A stretch of 64,000 nt of DNA. Source: Lysinibacillus timonensis (GTDB lineage Bacteria > Bacillota > Bacilli > Bacillales_A > Planococcaceae). The DNA is taken from assembly GCF_900291985.1 (NCBI RefSeq), contig NZ_LT985980.1, positions 2,856,001 to 2,920,000 of the forward strand, written 5' to 3'. Made by a program: the position numbers and the translations under genes. The number at the start of each line of letters is the position of its first letter. The stretch's first letter is position 1. The notes under the pieces were generated by a model. The model ran no database searches. It had not been told where the DNA came from and was given only the letters and a program-made list of their open reading frames with translations. This document shows positions 35,882-44,678 of this stretch, piece after piece.

Positions 35882-36844
35882 ATGAAAGCAGGGTTACTTA
35901 TGTGGATTGTATTTGGATGCATAATAGTTGGACTTTTACTACTATGCATGTCCCTGTATAATCAAAAAATAAAGTTACAACATAGAGTGGAATTACTAAG
36001 GCCTATAGTAGAAACAGTTGAAAATATACGTGACATTTTATACTACTGTGAAATAGTACCTAAATTAAACTATTTATACTTAAGCCCAACTGTTAACGAT
36101 CTATTGGGCCCAAACACATTAGAAGAACATATACATAATCCAGAGAAAATCTTTGAGATTGTTCATCCAGATGATATCGATATATTAGAAAAGAAAAAAC
36201 TAGGTGAACTAAATTTTAATGACCCAATTCAAGTGCGCCTAAGAGATCATCTTGGGAAATATATTTGGTTTGAGGAATATGCAACGCCTGTTTATAAAAA
36301 AGGCAAATATGTAGGGGTCCAAGGCATTTTTCGGAATATCGATGAAAAAGTAGCCTTACAGCAACAGCTGGAATATAAATCGACTCATGATGCATTAACA
36401 GATTTATATAATCGTGACTATTTCCAATCAAAAGTCAATGATTTCAACCAATGTGAGATTTCTATTGGTGTGATAATCGCAGATCTGGACGAACTTAAAT
36501 GGATGAATGATGAATACGGACATCTAATGGGCGACCAATTAATTTGCAAAGCAACAGAATGCTTTAAAATGTATATTGATAAAGAGACCATCGTTGCGCG
36601 TATTGGTGGCGATGAGTTCGCGATATTATTTCCAAATGCAAGTATCTCTCAAGTCGAACAGTACATACAAAATGTGCAGGACGAAATTCAACGAGCCAAT
36701 AACGAAGCATTAGAATTACCATTACAAATTTCCATTGGCTATGCGTATAGCTACTCATCCTATGGCGTCATGGAACAACTATTAAACGAAGCCGATGCCA
36801 ATATGTATAAAATGAAAAAAGGAAAAAAGAAACCAAGTTGCTAG
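35882..36844 (+). CDS. Diguanylate cyclase with PAS sensor
   Basis: A 320-residue membrane-anchored protein. It has one N-terminal helix (about residues 5-25), a PAS-like domain (about 45-155, ending GVQGIFRNIDEK) and a GGDEF domain (about 165-318) with the intact active motif RIGGDEFAILF. An inhibitory RxxD site is not present in the expected place. It is predicted to make cyclic di-GMP. The ATG at 35882 has a weak ribosome site; a second ATG seven codons later is an alternative. Confidence 0.88.
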   Translation: MKAGLLMWIVFGCIIVGLLLLCMSLYNQKIKLQHRVELLRPIVETVENIRDILYYCEIVPKLNYLYLSPTVNDLLGPNTLEEHIHNPEKIFEIVHPDDIDILEKKKLGELNFNDPIQVRLRDHLGKYIWFEEYATPVYKKGKYVGVQGIFRNIDEKVALQQQLEYKSTHDALTDLYNRDYFQSKVNDFNQCEISIGVIIADLDELKWMNDEYGHLMGDQLICKATECFKMYIDKETIVARIGGDEFAILFPNASISQVEQYIQNVQDEIQRANNEALELPLQISIGYAYSYSSYGVMEQLLNEADANMYKMKKGKKKPSC

Positions 36845-36908
36845 TAGCTTAAAAATATGCTTAAGTGAGTTTAGTAAATAAATCGTTTTTAGTTTTGGAG
36901 GCAGGCAA

Positions 36909-37058
36909 TTGAAAAAGCAAAAAAAAAAGCTACTATTCATAATAGTATTCCTAGTAGTAATCATCGCAGGATTGCTAGACCTCAAATTTGAAGGGTTGTT
37001 CTATCAGATGCTCCCGGAATCCGTTCAATCTATGATTACGAATGTTTTTAATGGCTAA
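36909..37058 (+). CDS. Small single-pass membrane protein
   Basis: A 49-residue frame begins with TTG behind GGAGGCAGG. It has a lysine-rich start (KKQKKK), one membrane helix of about 17 residues (LLFIIVFLVVIIAGLL) and an outside tail ending NVFNG. Its ribosome site and charge pattern support a real gene. The family is not recognised. Confidence 0.55.
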   Translation: MKKQKKKLLFIIVFLVVIIAGLLDLKFEGLFYQMLPESVQSMITNVFNG

Positions 37059-37156
37059 CAACAAACCCCCATAATTTTCCAAACCAAAATCTTTGGAATC
37101 ATTTTGGAAGTGGATATCCTCCCTTTGTCGAATTTTTTTGTTATCAGAAAGAGGAT

Positions 37157-37396
37157 ATGATTGTGGTTGAAGAGAAGTACGGTCGTCGAGAGATAAGGAC
37201 AGAAGGTTTAATTATTGATTTTTGCCGTATAGCACCTGTAGCAATCATGGACGAAGATGACAGATATAAAACCATTCGTATCGATACAAACGAAGTAGTT
37301 GGCGGAGCATATGGTACTTTGCTTAGCGGTCCAAATAAATTAGTATGGAGTGAAAGATTCCGATTAATCTCAAAAATATTGAAACAAGTTAAATAG
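37157..37396 (+). CDS. Small protein of unknown function
   Basis: A 79-residue protein rich in charged residues, with CRIAPVAIMDEDDRYKTIRI and GTLLSGPNKLVWSERFRLIS segments and no membrane helix. Start uncertain: the ATG at 37157 is only two bases from GAGG, and the GTG at 37163 has better spacing. A terminator hairpin follows at 37433. It does not match a family I recognise. Confidence 0.55.
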   Translation: MIVVEEKYGRREIRTEGLIIDFCRIAPVAIMDEDDRYKTIRIDTNEVVGGAYGTLLSGPNKLVWSERFRLISKILKQVK

Positions 37397-37432
37397 ATGA
37401 AAAAGTTGAATAGATCGTGCCAAAGAATAGAG

Positions 37433-37475
37433 GATTGAATTCGGTGTTGTACTGGATTCAATCTTTTTATTTTTC
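37433..37475 (+). terminator. Terminator
   Basis: Arms GATTGAAT and ATTCAATC with a 15-base loop and TTTTTATTTTTCC tail. Confidence 0.75.
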
Positions 37476-37623
37476 CTTTAACGAAGTGGTAATTATGGTA
37501 ATGTGCTACATACGTTTGAAGTAACTCATACTCGCCAATAATATATAGTAGTTCAGAATTTAAACATACATTACTTCATTCGAGGGAATATTACTTTTAA
37601 CTTTTAAATAAGGAGGTTATTTT

Positions 37624-38676
37624 ATGGAACATGCCGATCAAGCATTAAATCCAATGAATGTAATTAAGCCACTTAATTTGAGTACTCAACAATTAGACGA
37701 GTCTCAATCTTTAACGGTTGTAGAAATGGGAAAACTTTGGACAACATATATGGGGAATAGTATGTCAAGTCAAATCCTACCTTATTATCTACAACATTGT
37801 GAGGATGAACAAATTAAAATATTGTTGGAAAATGCCTTAGCAATCAGTAAAGATTTTTTACAAAGAATAGAAAAGTTTTTTCAAGGTGGAAATTTCCCTA
37901 TACCAGCAGGATTTAGCCAAGAAGATGTAAATCTGGGTGCCCCACGATTATACGAAGATGAATTTTATGTTCATTATCTAAAATATGCTGCGAAGGCGGG
38001 TATGAGTATTTATGCAGTTGCAATTCCGTTAGTCATGAGAGAGGATATAAGAGAATTTTTCGTTTATGCCAATCAATGTACCACTATCCTATTAGGACAA
38101 ATTAATAATGTTTTAATGGACAAGAAGTTCATTGTAAAACCTCCAACTATTCCAACACCTGAGAAAAACGACTTTATAAATAATCAAAGCTATCTTAATG
38201 GTTGGCTTGGAGAAGTTAGACCACTACATGCAATGGAAATTATTCATCTTTACGATAACATCGAAAATAATACAACAAGTAAAGCATTGTTATTAGGATT
38301 TTATCAGACCGTAAAAGACGAAAAAATAAAGGCTTTGTTTAAACGAGGTTTAGAAATGACGGATAAGGCGGTAAAGCAATTTACTGAAAAACTGCAGATT
38401 GAAAACTTACAAGCACCGTCACATATAGATCATTTGGTTACAACATCTACTAATTCACCATTCTCAGATAAAATAATGCTATTCCATAAATTTGACATGT
38501 TTTCTATAAAAATAAGGACTTTAGGGAACTCAATTGCGGTTAATGGAAGAAGAGATATTAGCGCATTATATGGGAGAGCTGTAATTAACAATGGCTTATT
38601 TGTTGATGATGCTGCAAATATACTAATTGATAAAGGCTGGCTAGAATCACCCCCAAAAGCATTTGATAGAGGTTAA
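37624..38676 (+). CDS. DUF3231 family protein, two domains
   Basis: A 350-residue helical protein with two tandem ferritin-like halves (about 25-165 and 200-335). Each has the LTVVEMGKLWTTYM/LHAMEIIHLYDNI type entry helix followed by FLQ-RIEKFFQGGNFPIP or similar. DUF3231 proteins are common in endospore formers and of unknown function. The gene has AAGGAGG and is on the same strand as the unit at 38743. A second DUF3231 gene lies at 39346 on the opposite strand. Confidence 0.85.
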   Translation: MEHADQALNPMNVIKPLNLSTQQLDESQSLTVVEMGKLWTTYMGNSMSSQILPYYLQHCEDEQIKILLENALAISKDFLQRIEKFFQGGNFPIPAGFSQEDVNLGAPRLYEDEFYVHYLKYAAKAGMSIYAVAIPLVMREDIREFFVYANQCTTILLGQINNVLMDKKFIVKPPTIPTPEKNDFINNQSYLNGWLGEVRPLHAMEIIHLYDNIENNTTSKALLLGFYQTVKDEKIKALFKRGLEMTDKAVKQFTEKLQIENLQAPSHIDHLVTTSTNSPFSDKIMLFHKFDMFSIKIRTLGNSIAVNGRRDISALYGRAVINNGLFVDDAANILIDKGWLESPPKAFDRG

Positions 38677-38742
38677 ACGTTTAATAAGTCAAAAAGAACT
38701 TAGTAAGAGTATAGAACACTAAAAATAAGAAGTGAATAAAAC

Positions 38743-39225
38743 ATGTCAAAGGATAGTCGAATTGAGAAAGTTCTTTGGAGTATTGCATTACCTGGCTTTG
38801 GGCAAATTTTGAACGGTAAGCTTCTTAAAGGGGCATTTTTTATTGGGTTAGAAATTGTAATCAATATTCAATCCAATTTGAATGAAGTAATTATTGATAG
38901 CTTTCAAGGTAATATTCAAGCAGCTATCGAAAATACTAATTTTAACTGGCTTATGTTTTACCCTTGTCTTTATATGTTTGCTATAGGGGATGCTTATCGA
39001 GATGCTGGAGGAGTGAACTCTCCTTATTCTTTTCTCCCGTTTGTATTCAGTGCATATTTAGGTACCATAGGATTAATTTATTCCTCCAATCTAAAGGTAT
39101 TTGGGGTGCTATTAGGTCCTGTATTCTTGCCAATACTATTTTTAATTCTAGGGGCGGGCATTGGTATACTGATAAAAATTGCAGTAATGAATATGACATC
39201 AAAAATAAAGAAACGAATTGGCTGA
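38743..39225 (+). CDS. Membrane protein, single-unit relative of the 18693 protein
   Basis: A 160-residue membrane protein. Residues 12-90 (ALPGFGQILNGKLLKGAFFI ... FNWLMFYPCLYMFAIGDAYRDA) match each half of the duplicated protein encoded at 18693-19943. Two further helices (about 92-112 and 115-145) follow. Such PGFGQ-starting units resemble TM2-like small membrane proteins. No enzymatic motif is seen. The ribosome site is weak (AAGAAGTGA). Confidence 0.65.
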   Translation: MSKDSRIEKVLWSIALPGFGQILNGKLLKGAFFIGLEIVINIQSNLNEVIIDSFQGNIQAAIENTNFNWLMFYPCLYMFAIGDAYRDAGGVNSPYSFLPFVFSAYLGTIGLIYSSNLKVFGVLLGPVFLPILFLILGAGIGILIKIAVMNMTSKIKKRIG

Positions 39226-39258
39226 CTCTTGCTATCGTTAAGTGTTATCTCATAATTG

Positions 39259-39290
39259 GGCGCATTTCAATAAGGGAATGCGCCTATTTT
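39259..39290 (+). terminator. GGCGCATT-family terminator
   Basis: Arms GGCGCATT and AATGCGCC with a TATTTTTATTTC tail, 33 bases after the membrane protein stop. Related to the hairpins at 6064 and 17859. Confidence 0.75.
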
Positions 39291-39319
39291 TATTTCTTAT
39301 AAAATAAAGCAATAAAAAA

Positions 39320-39340
39320 AGCCTCCTCTAAGGAGACTCC
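39320..39340 (-). terminator. Terminator of the minus-strand DUF3231 gene
   Basis: A short CTCCT/AGGAG stem, followed on the minus strand by a T7 run. Confidence 0.6.
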
Positions 39341-39345
39341 TGTCA

Positions 39346-39897
39346 TTAACTGTTCGGTTTGCCGGGCGGATAAAAATATGGCGGTATCTTGATCCAACCT
39401 CGTTTTTTCATAATAGATTTTAGAATGGCACCATATCTCATTGCTTCCGTTTGGAACTCAAAGAACATCATTCCAACATCGTTTCGGACAGATTGCACTG
39501 AACTTGTTGCACACAATGAAATCGCTGCGGCTAACTTAACACTGACTGAATTAGCAATTTCTGAGTCAGTCATCTTTGCTCCTAAAGGAATGGCACTTGG
39601 TTCAGATAAAGGCTTCGGCTCTGAAGCAGGGGGTAGGGGTACCCCTTCGTTTTGAAGAAACTCCTTAAGTCTTGTGGCTTGCGAACTAGCACCACTCATT
39701 GTTTTATGAAGAAAATCATTTAGCTCTACATCTTCTGTTGTATTAATCGCCAGTTGCTCGAGTGCAACAGATTCTTCCAAAATGGTTAAGTAAGTCCAGC
39801 AAGACATGACTTCACCAACGTGTAAAGCTGTTTTCGGTTCGTCGTCAAATAAACTATGAAAAACCTTCATTAGTGCCTCGAATGCATGATTTGGCAT
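39346..39897 (-). CDS. DUF3231 family protein, single domain
   Basis: A 183-residue protein with one DUF3231 unit: FHSLFDDEPKTALHVGEVMS at the start, LKEFLQNEGVPLPPASEPKP in the middle, and a helical second half ending in a proline-rich tail (WIKIPPYFYPPGKPNS). The ATG at 39897 follows GGAGGTGAT; the upstream TTG-type start is rejected. It may be a spore-related protein by family habit, but that is inference. Confidence 0.82.
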   Translation of the reverse strand: MPNHAFEALMKVFHSLFDDEPKTALHVGEVMSCWTYLTILEESVALEQLAINTTEDVELNDFLHKTMSGASSQATRLKEFLQNEGVPLPPASEPKPLSEPSAIPLGAKMTDSEIANSVSVKLAAAISLCATSSVQSVRNDVGMMFFEFQTEAMRYGAILKSIMKKRGWIKIPPYFYPPGKPNS

Positions 39898-40156
39898 AGT
39901 AATCACCTCCACCTTTATTGTTAACATACTAGGGTGAAATTAGTCCGAAGTATTATAAGAAATACATCATACGGCAAATTTTAATCGATTTTTATTAACT
40001 TTAGTTATCTCTACAGTGACTTCGCCTGCAAAAACGGGCACTTTCCATTAAAAAGATTACAGTAAAGCTATTATGCCTAGTTTGATGGAGAATATTGAAA
40101 CAATAAGGAAGAACAGACCGTATGTATAACTATTATGTTCTTTTGGAGGTTGGTCA

Positions 40157-40795
40157 ATGGATAAGGTAAAAAAGGTTGCTATTATTGGTGGAACTGGGAA
40201 AGTGGGACGTCATATTGCTTCAAGAGCGTTAGAAAAGGGATATCAAGTCCGTATGCTTGTTAGGAGTCCAAAAAAGTTAACTTCGCACGACGCTAGGATT
40301 GAAATCGTAGAGGGGGATGTGCGGAATTTAGAGGATATTCAGAAACTATTAACAGATTGTCAAATTGTAATAAGTACGTTCGGCCAACCACTGAAAGAGG
40401 AGCCAATCTATAGCAGTGTAACTGAAAACATACTTAAGATTATGTCTGATTTGAAAATCACTCGTTATATTGGGGTAACGGGAGGTTCTTTAACAATTAA
40501 TGGAGATAAAAAAAGCTTATTAAATAAAATTGGGGCAAATGTATTTGAAATTGTCTACTCGAAAATGATGAGTGACAAGAAAAACGAATGGATTATTCTA
40601 AACCGAAATACAAGTATTCAATGGACTTTAATCAGACTACCTTTTATAGATGAGGGTAAAGAAAAAGGATTCATAAAAGAAAATCTGACAGATATGCCGG
40701 GGACAAAAATAACTAACAATGATATAGCCACTTTTATTATTCAGCAAATTGATCATCCAAAGTATGTCCATAAGGCACCATTTATTTCAAATTGA
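40157..40795 (+). CDS. NAD(P)-binding atypical SDR (YwnB/NmrA-like)
   Basis: A 212-residue Rossmann protein. The glycine motif IIGGTGKVGRHIA is at residues 9-21, RMLVRSPKK follows and VEGDVRNLED is the second nucleotide-contact strand. The active tyrosine region is ITRYIGVTGGSL. It resembles the NmrA/HSCARG-like reductase and flavin reductase group. The ATG follows TTGGAGG. The substrate is unknown and the gene is monocistronic. Confidence 0.85.
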   Translation: MDKVKKVAIIGGTGKVGRHIASRALEKGYQVRMLVRSPKKLTSHDARIEIVEGDVRNLEDIQKLLTDCQIVISTFGQPLKEEPIYSSVTENILKIMSDLKITRYIGVTGGSLTINGDKKSLLNKIGANVFEIVYSKMMSDKKNEWIILNRNTSIQWTLIRLPFIDEGKEKGFIKENLTDMPGTKITNNDIATFIIQQIDHPKYVHKAPFISN

Positions 40796-41022
40796 ATATC
40801 TTTGTCTTGATTCTATAAACGGATTCGCCCATTATTCAATCTTATATCCAACACTAACAAGTGATTCATGAATAAGTATAATTTTGCACATTTGCCAAAC
40901 ACTAAGGATAATGATAAACATGCCTATGATAATTGGGATAGTTATTTTCAAAAAGCACTATTAATTGGAAAGATACTTTGTATAACTAGCGGGACAAATC
41001 ATGTTACATAAAGGGATTTTTT

Positions 41023-41484
41023 ATGATTGGACTAATTATTGCTATATTCATTTTCAATATTGTTGCCTTTAAAACAAATAAGCGTCTTACGACAAACCAA
41101 ATAATTCATATTTGGACATTTACTATGATTCTTCAACTAATTACGGACATATATCTTGATCTCAAATATCATGGCTACTGGTATTTCTATCTTGAACCTG
41201 ATTGGCTATCTTTACCTGCAGTTACGGTCTTAACTCCACCAGTAAATATCCTGTTTTTAAATTGGTATCCGTTTCACGCTTCATTTTTCAAACGATTATT
41301 TTTTGTTCTTGGTTGGTCAATATTGGTACTTACTTATGAAGCCATTACTTTATTGCCAGAACCTTGGGGTTACTTTCATTATGGCTGGTGGAAAATATGG
41401 TATTCAGCACTTTGTTATCCTGTGCTGTTAATGATGGTTCTATTTTATTATAAATGGATTTGTAAAATCGAAAAATCCATATAA
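41023..41484 (+). CDS. CBO0543-like membrane protein
   Basis: A 153-residue membrane protein with four or five helices. The segments TDIYLDLKYHGYWYFYLEPD, LTPPVNILFLNWYPF and LLPEPWGYFHYGWWKIWYS match the CBO0543 family of spore-forming Firmicutes. The function is unknown. The ATG follows AAAGGG, and a perfect terminator hairpin follows the stop. Confidence 0.82.
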   Translation: MIGLIIAIFIFNIVAFKTNKRLTTNQIIHIWTFTMILQLITDIYLDLKYHGYWYFYLEPDWLSLPAVTVLTPPVNILFLNWYPFHASFFKRLFFVLGWSILVLTYEAITLLPEPWGYFHYGWWKIWYSALCYPVLLMMVLFYYKWICKIEKSI

Positions 41485-41527
41485 TAGGAATTGGCTCTAT
41501 TCTTTTGTGTGAGCCCATTAGAATGAT

Positions 41528-41563
41528 AAACAGAGAAACATATGAAGGTTTGTTTCTCTGTTT
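41528..41563. terminator. Bidirectional terminator
   Basis: Perfect 13-base arms AAACAGAGAAACA and TGTTTCTCTGTTT with a 10-base loop, between convergent genes. Confidence 0.85.
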
Positions 41564-41608
41564 GGATGATAGTAGAGTTTTGCAAGTGTTTCTTTAGCTA
41601 GAAAGTCG

Positions 41609-42397
41609 TCATGTTTGATTTTCATAAAACCATTTTCTTTCAACTGCAATCCACTTATCGAAATCTTCATTACTACTTTTGACAATCCGATTGACTAAAA
41701 CATCATGCCAAATGTAATCTTCCAGTAAATAAATATGAACTGGATCATTTGTGTAAAAGGCTAAGTTACGCGCATCTAACGAAGGTCCATAAATCATTTC
41801 TTGTGCATCAATGGATAAAATAAACCAATGTTCACTCGTCGGGGTTTCGGTAAATTGCGTAAGCCGATGGGTGTCAATTTTACTAACTGGATTCTCCACA
41901 TGGATGGTAAGTCCTTTAATGTCAATTCGTTTGGCAGCTTCCTCTAAATCTCCTTTTAAAACCTCATACATATCGTCCCACATCGAAATGATAATTCGTT
42001 TTCTTGCTTTCTTTAATAGCGCCTGACAGTAGTTAATAATCATTTCTTTATCTTTAAGTGTCATGACACGATTCGTTGGTTCGATTTCTCTTTTTTCGAT
42101 TTCTTTTAAGGAATGACTGATATCCTTAAAATTTTGCATCCAGTTGGATTGAACTTTTTGTAGGAAAACGTCTACAGGTAAGGGAGAGTATTGCATAGAT
42201 TCATCAATTTCTTCCTTCATGACAATACCTCTCTCTACAAGTACGTCCAATATCTCATAAATTCGAGCCCGGGGCACACCTGAATCTTTGCTGACTTGAT
42301 ATGCAGTCACAGTACCAAGTTTGACGAGTGATATATAGGCTTTTGCCTCGTATTCATTAAAATTCATATTTTTTAATTGTTGTATTAAATCCTTCAT
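41609..42397 (-). CDS. TrmB family transcriptional regulator
   Basis: A 262-residue protein. The N-terminal winged helix (about 1-75) reads NFNEYEAKAYISLVKLGTVT and VPRARIYEILDVLVERGIV, the TrmB signature, followed by a coiled coil and a C-terminal PLD-like ligand domain with ARKRIIISMWDDMYEVLKGD. The ATG at 42397 follows GGAGGG; earlier in-frame starts are rejected. It is divergent from the TSUP transporter gene with a perfect palindrome in the gap, so it probably regulates that transporter. Confidence 0.88.
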   Translation of the reverse strand: MKDLIQQLKNMNFNEYEAKAYISLVKLGTVTAYQVSKDSGVPRARIYEILDVLVERGIVMKEEIDESMQYSPLPVDVFLQKVQSNWMQNFKDISHSLKEIEKREIEPTNRVMTLKDKEMIINYCQALLKKARKRIIISMWDDMYEVLKGDLEEAAKRIDIKGLTIHVENPVSKIDTHRLTQFTETPTSEHWFILSIDAQEMIYGPSLDARNLAFYTNDPVHIYLLEDYIWHDVLVNRIVKSSNEDFDKWIAVERKWFYENQT

Positions 42398-42469
42398 TGA
42401 CATCCCTCCAGAACGTACTATTAAATTCATCATACCAAATTTCTTGTAGCTATTTACAACAGATTCAAA

Positions 42470-42497
42470 TTTAGTTACTATTCAAGTAGTAACTAAA
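42470..42497 (+). promoter_or_regulatory. Palindromic operator in the trmB-TSUP gap
   Basis: Perfect 11-base arms TTTAGTTACTA and TAGTAACTAAA with a 6-base centre. It ends just before the ribosome site of the TSUP gene and is a likely binding site for the TrmB-like regulator. Confidence 0.6.
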
Positions 42498-42510
42498 AGG
42501 GGCGTTTCAT

Positions 42511-43281
42511 ATGTTTGGGGATCTAGATCTTTCAATAGTCATTATTTTATTTAGTTTTGGTTTTTTAGGTGCATTCATTAATTCCATTGTTGGTGGTGGG
42601 GGATTGATTACGTTACCAGCATTATTATTTGTCGGACTTCCACCAGCAACAGCCATTGCAACTAACAAGCTTGCAGCTACACTAGGAAATTTAACAAGTA
42701 CGCTGACGTTTTTACGTGCAGGGAAAATTGATTTTCAATTATTAAAACCGATTATACCACTTGTATTTATTGGCTCAATGCTTGGCGCAATTACAGTTAA
42801 TTTTATTTCTCCAGATTTACTGAAGCCTCTAATTTTCATCATGTTAGTCGTTGTGTTGATTTACACAGTAATCAAAAAAGAATGGGGAAGTATTGAAGAA
42901 CGACTGGAACTGACGAAGAAAAGAAAAATAATTTTTGCTAGCGTGTTAATAGTGATTGGGTTTTATGACGGGTTTTTAGGACCGGGAACAGGCTCATTTA
43001 TTATTTTCGCCTTTATACTCATGGGGTTTGATTTTATACAAGCTTCTGGAAATGCCAAGCTACTTAATCTTACAAGTAACCTCGCTGCGCTTCTTACGTT
43101 TTTATTTCTCGGTGCTGTCAATTTTTCATATGGCATCATTATGGGCTTGGCGATGATTGCTGGTGCTTTTGCAGGAGCGAAATTTGCATTATCACGTGGT
43201 ACAAAGTATGTTCGAATCCTCTTTATTGTTGTCACGTCTCTATTAATCTTAAAGAATGGCTATGACTATTTCATAGGATAA
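42511..43281 (+). CDS. TSUP family (TauE/SafE) transporter
   Basis: A 256-residue membrane protein with about eight helices and the duplicated TauE/SafE pattern: FINSIVGGGGLITLPALLFV with NKLAATLGNLTSTLTFLRAG in the first half, and GFYDGFLGPGTGSFIIFAFI with GNAKLLNLTSNLAALLTFL in the second. Members export or import sulfonates and organic anions. The divergent TrmB-like regulator suggests substrate-responsive control. The substrate is not predictable. Confidence 0.9.
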   Translation: MFGDLDLSIVIILFSFGFLGAFINSIVGGGGLITLPALLFVGLPPATAIATNKLAATLGNLTSTLTFLRAGKIDFQLLKPIIPLVFIGSMLGAITVNFISPDLLKPLIFIMLVVVLIYTVIKKEWGSIEERLELTKKRKIIFASVLIVIGFYDGFLGPGTGSFIIFAFILMGFDFIQASGNAKLLNLTSNLAALLTFLFLGAVNFSYGIIMGLAMIAGAFAGAKFALSRGTKYVRILFIVVTSLLILKNGYDYFIG

Positions 43282-43406
43282 TAGATGAACGATTTAAGAA
43301 GGTAAATTTGATGTAGGAACCATTCTTTCATCATCATTGTTCACAAAATGTTCACTTACGAGAAGGCAATGAAAATCCCTATACTACGAAGATGTGAAAG
43401 AAAGGG

Positions 43407-43901
43407 ATGATGAATTTGCCGACAACGAAAAAAGAAGGCCTACTATTTGGATTGATGATGTGTTTTGGAATGGTGCTCGTTATGACAATCTATAATTTTT
43501 ACCTAAATGGAATGTTTGGGAAAATGACATTTATAGAAGGAATCACGGAATTTTTGATTGGATTTATCATTGCATTAATCCTTGATATTTTCATTGTAGG
43601 GCCTAATGCGAAAAAAATAGCGTTGAAGTTAACTAGAAATACAACAAATAAAATCTATACGATTCTAGCTATCTCAACATGCATGGTAATCGGAATGGCA
43701 TCTCTTATGTCCATTTACGGGATCGTGACGATGATGATCCACAGTGGCTACCAATCAAACTCCATATTGATAGATTATTTATCGGTATTGGGTAAGAACT
43801 TCGCTTTGGCATTACCTTTACAAATGATTGTGATGGGACCACTAGTGCGTTATTTGTTTATGAAGTATATTCAGTCTAATAAAATGGCTATCGAAAATTA
43901 A
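43407..43901 (+). CDS. DUF2798-like membrane protein
   Basis: A 164-residue membrane protein with two similar pairs of helices (about residues 10-28, 45-65 and 80-105, 130-155): GLLFGLMMCFGMVLVMTIYN and NFALALPLQMIVMGPLVRYL. This is the DUF2798 arrangement. Start ambiguous: two adjacent ATGs sit close to AAAGGG, and a TTG three codons later has better spacing. The function is unknown. Confidence 0.75.
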   Translation: MMNLPTTKKEGLLFGLMMCFGMVLVMTIYNFYLNGMFGKMTFIEGITEFLIGFIIALILDIFIVGPNAKKIALKLTRNTTNKIYTILAISTCMVIGMASLMSIYGIVTMMIHSGYQSNSILIDYLSVLGKNFALALPLQMIVMGPLVRYLFMKYIQSNKMAIEN

Positions 43902-43955
43902 AAATTTACTTCGAGCTACTTTTGATTATCGGGATAACTATTAGGGGTGAAAAGG

Positions 43956-44549
43956 GTGTACAAACTAAGTAAAAAATCCGATACATTAATCATTGTCATT
44001 CATGAAATTTATGGAATTAACCCGCATATAGTTGGTGTTTGTGAAAAGCTTGCGACATATGATGTGGATGTCATTTGTCCAAATTTAATCGAACGAGAAC
44101 ATCCCTTTGAATACACCCAGGAGGAAACGGCATATCGCCATTTTATGGATCATGTAGGTTTTAAAAATGCATTCCAAAAAGTAAAAAATATCATAGTAGA
44201 GTTTCGATATCAGTATACAAATATTTTTATCATTGGATTTAGTGTAGGTGCTACGGTTGCTTGGTTGTGCAGTGAGGAAGAATGTGTAGATGGGGTCGTT
44301 GGTTATTACGGTTCGCGTATTCGGGACTTTGTCAATGTAACGCCAAAATGCCCAGTGTTGCTATTTTTCCCGCACGTGGAAAAATCATTTAATGTGGAAA
44401 AACTAGCCACAACATTAGCCGAAGCAAATACCAATGTACAGATATGTGAAGGGGAACACGGATTTAGTGATCCCTACTCTACAAAATACAATGAAGAATT
44501 AGCTCAAATTACATTTCAAAAAACATTACAGCATTTTAAAATCACTTAA
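43956..44549 (+). CDS. Dienelactone hydrolase-like alpha/beta hydrolase
   Basis: A 197-residue alpha/beta hydrolase. It has the oxyanion motif IVIHEIYGINP, the nucleophile elbow IGFSVGATVAW with Ser where classical dienelactone hydrolases have Cys, and the catalytic His in EGEHGFSDP. The usual Asp of the triad falls in LFFPHVEKSF, where Glu appears to take its place. The GTG at 43956 follows AGGGGTGA at ideal spacing and is preferred to the GTG at 43947. The substrate is unknown. A terminator follows. Confidence 0.8.
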   Translation: MYKLSKKSDTLIIVIHEIYGINPHIVGVCEKLATYDVDVICPNLIEREHPFEYTQEETAYRHFMDHVGFKNAFQKVKNIIVEFRYQYTNIFIIGFSVGATVAWLCSEEECVDGVVGYYGSRIRDFVNVTPKCPVLLFFPHVEKSFNVEKLATTLAEANTNVQICEGEHGFSDPYSTKYNEELAQITFQKTLQHFKIT

Positions 44550-44565
44550 TAGTATTCTACAGTTA

Positions 44566-44602
44566 GGCGTTTTTCCAAAGAGATTGGAAAGCGTCCTTTT
44601 TT
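44566..44602 (+). terminator. Terminator
   Basis: GGCGtTTTTCCAA pairs with TTGGAAAgCGtCC around a 5-base loop and is followed by TTTTTT. Confidence 0.75.
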
Positions 44603-44678
44603 ACATAAAGAGGACAAAATGTAAAACCTTGGTGTAAAATGAGTTGAAGATACTTGCTAATTTAAAAGAGGAATCAAA

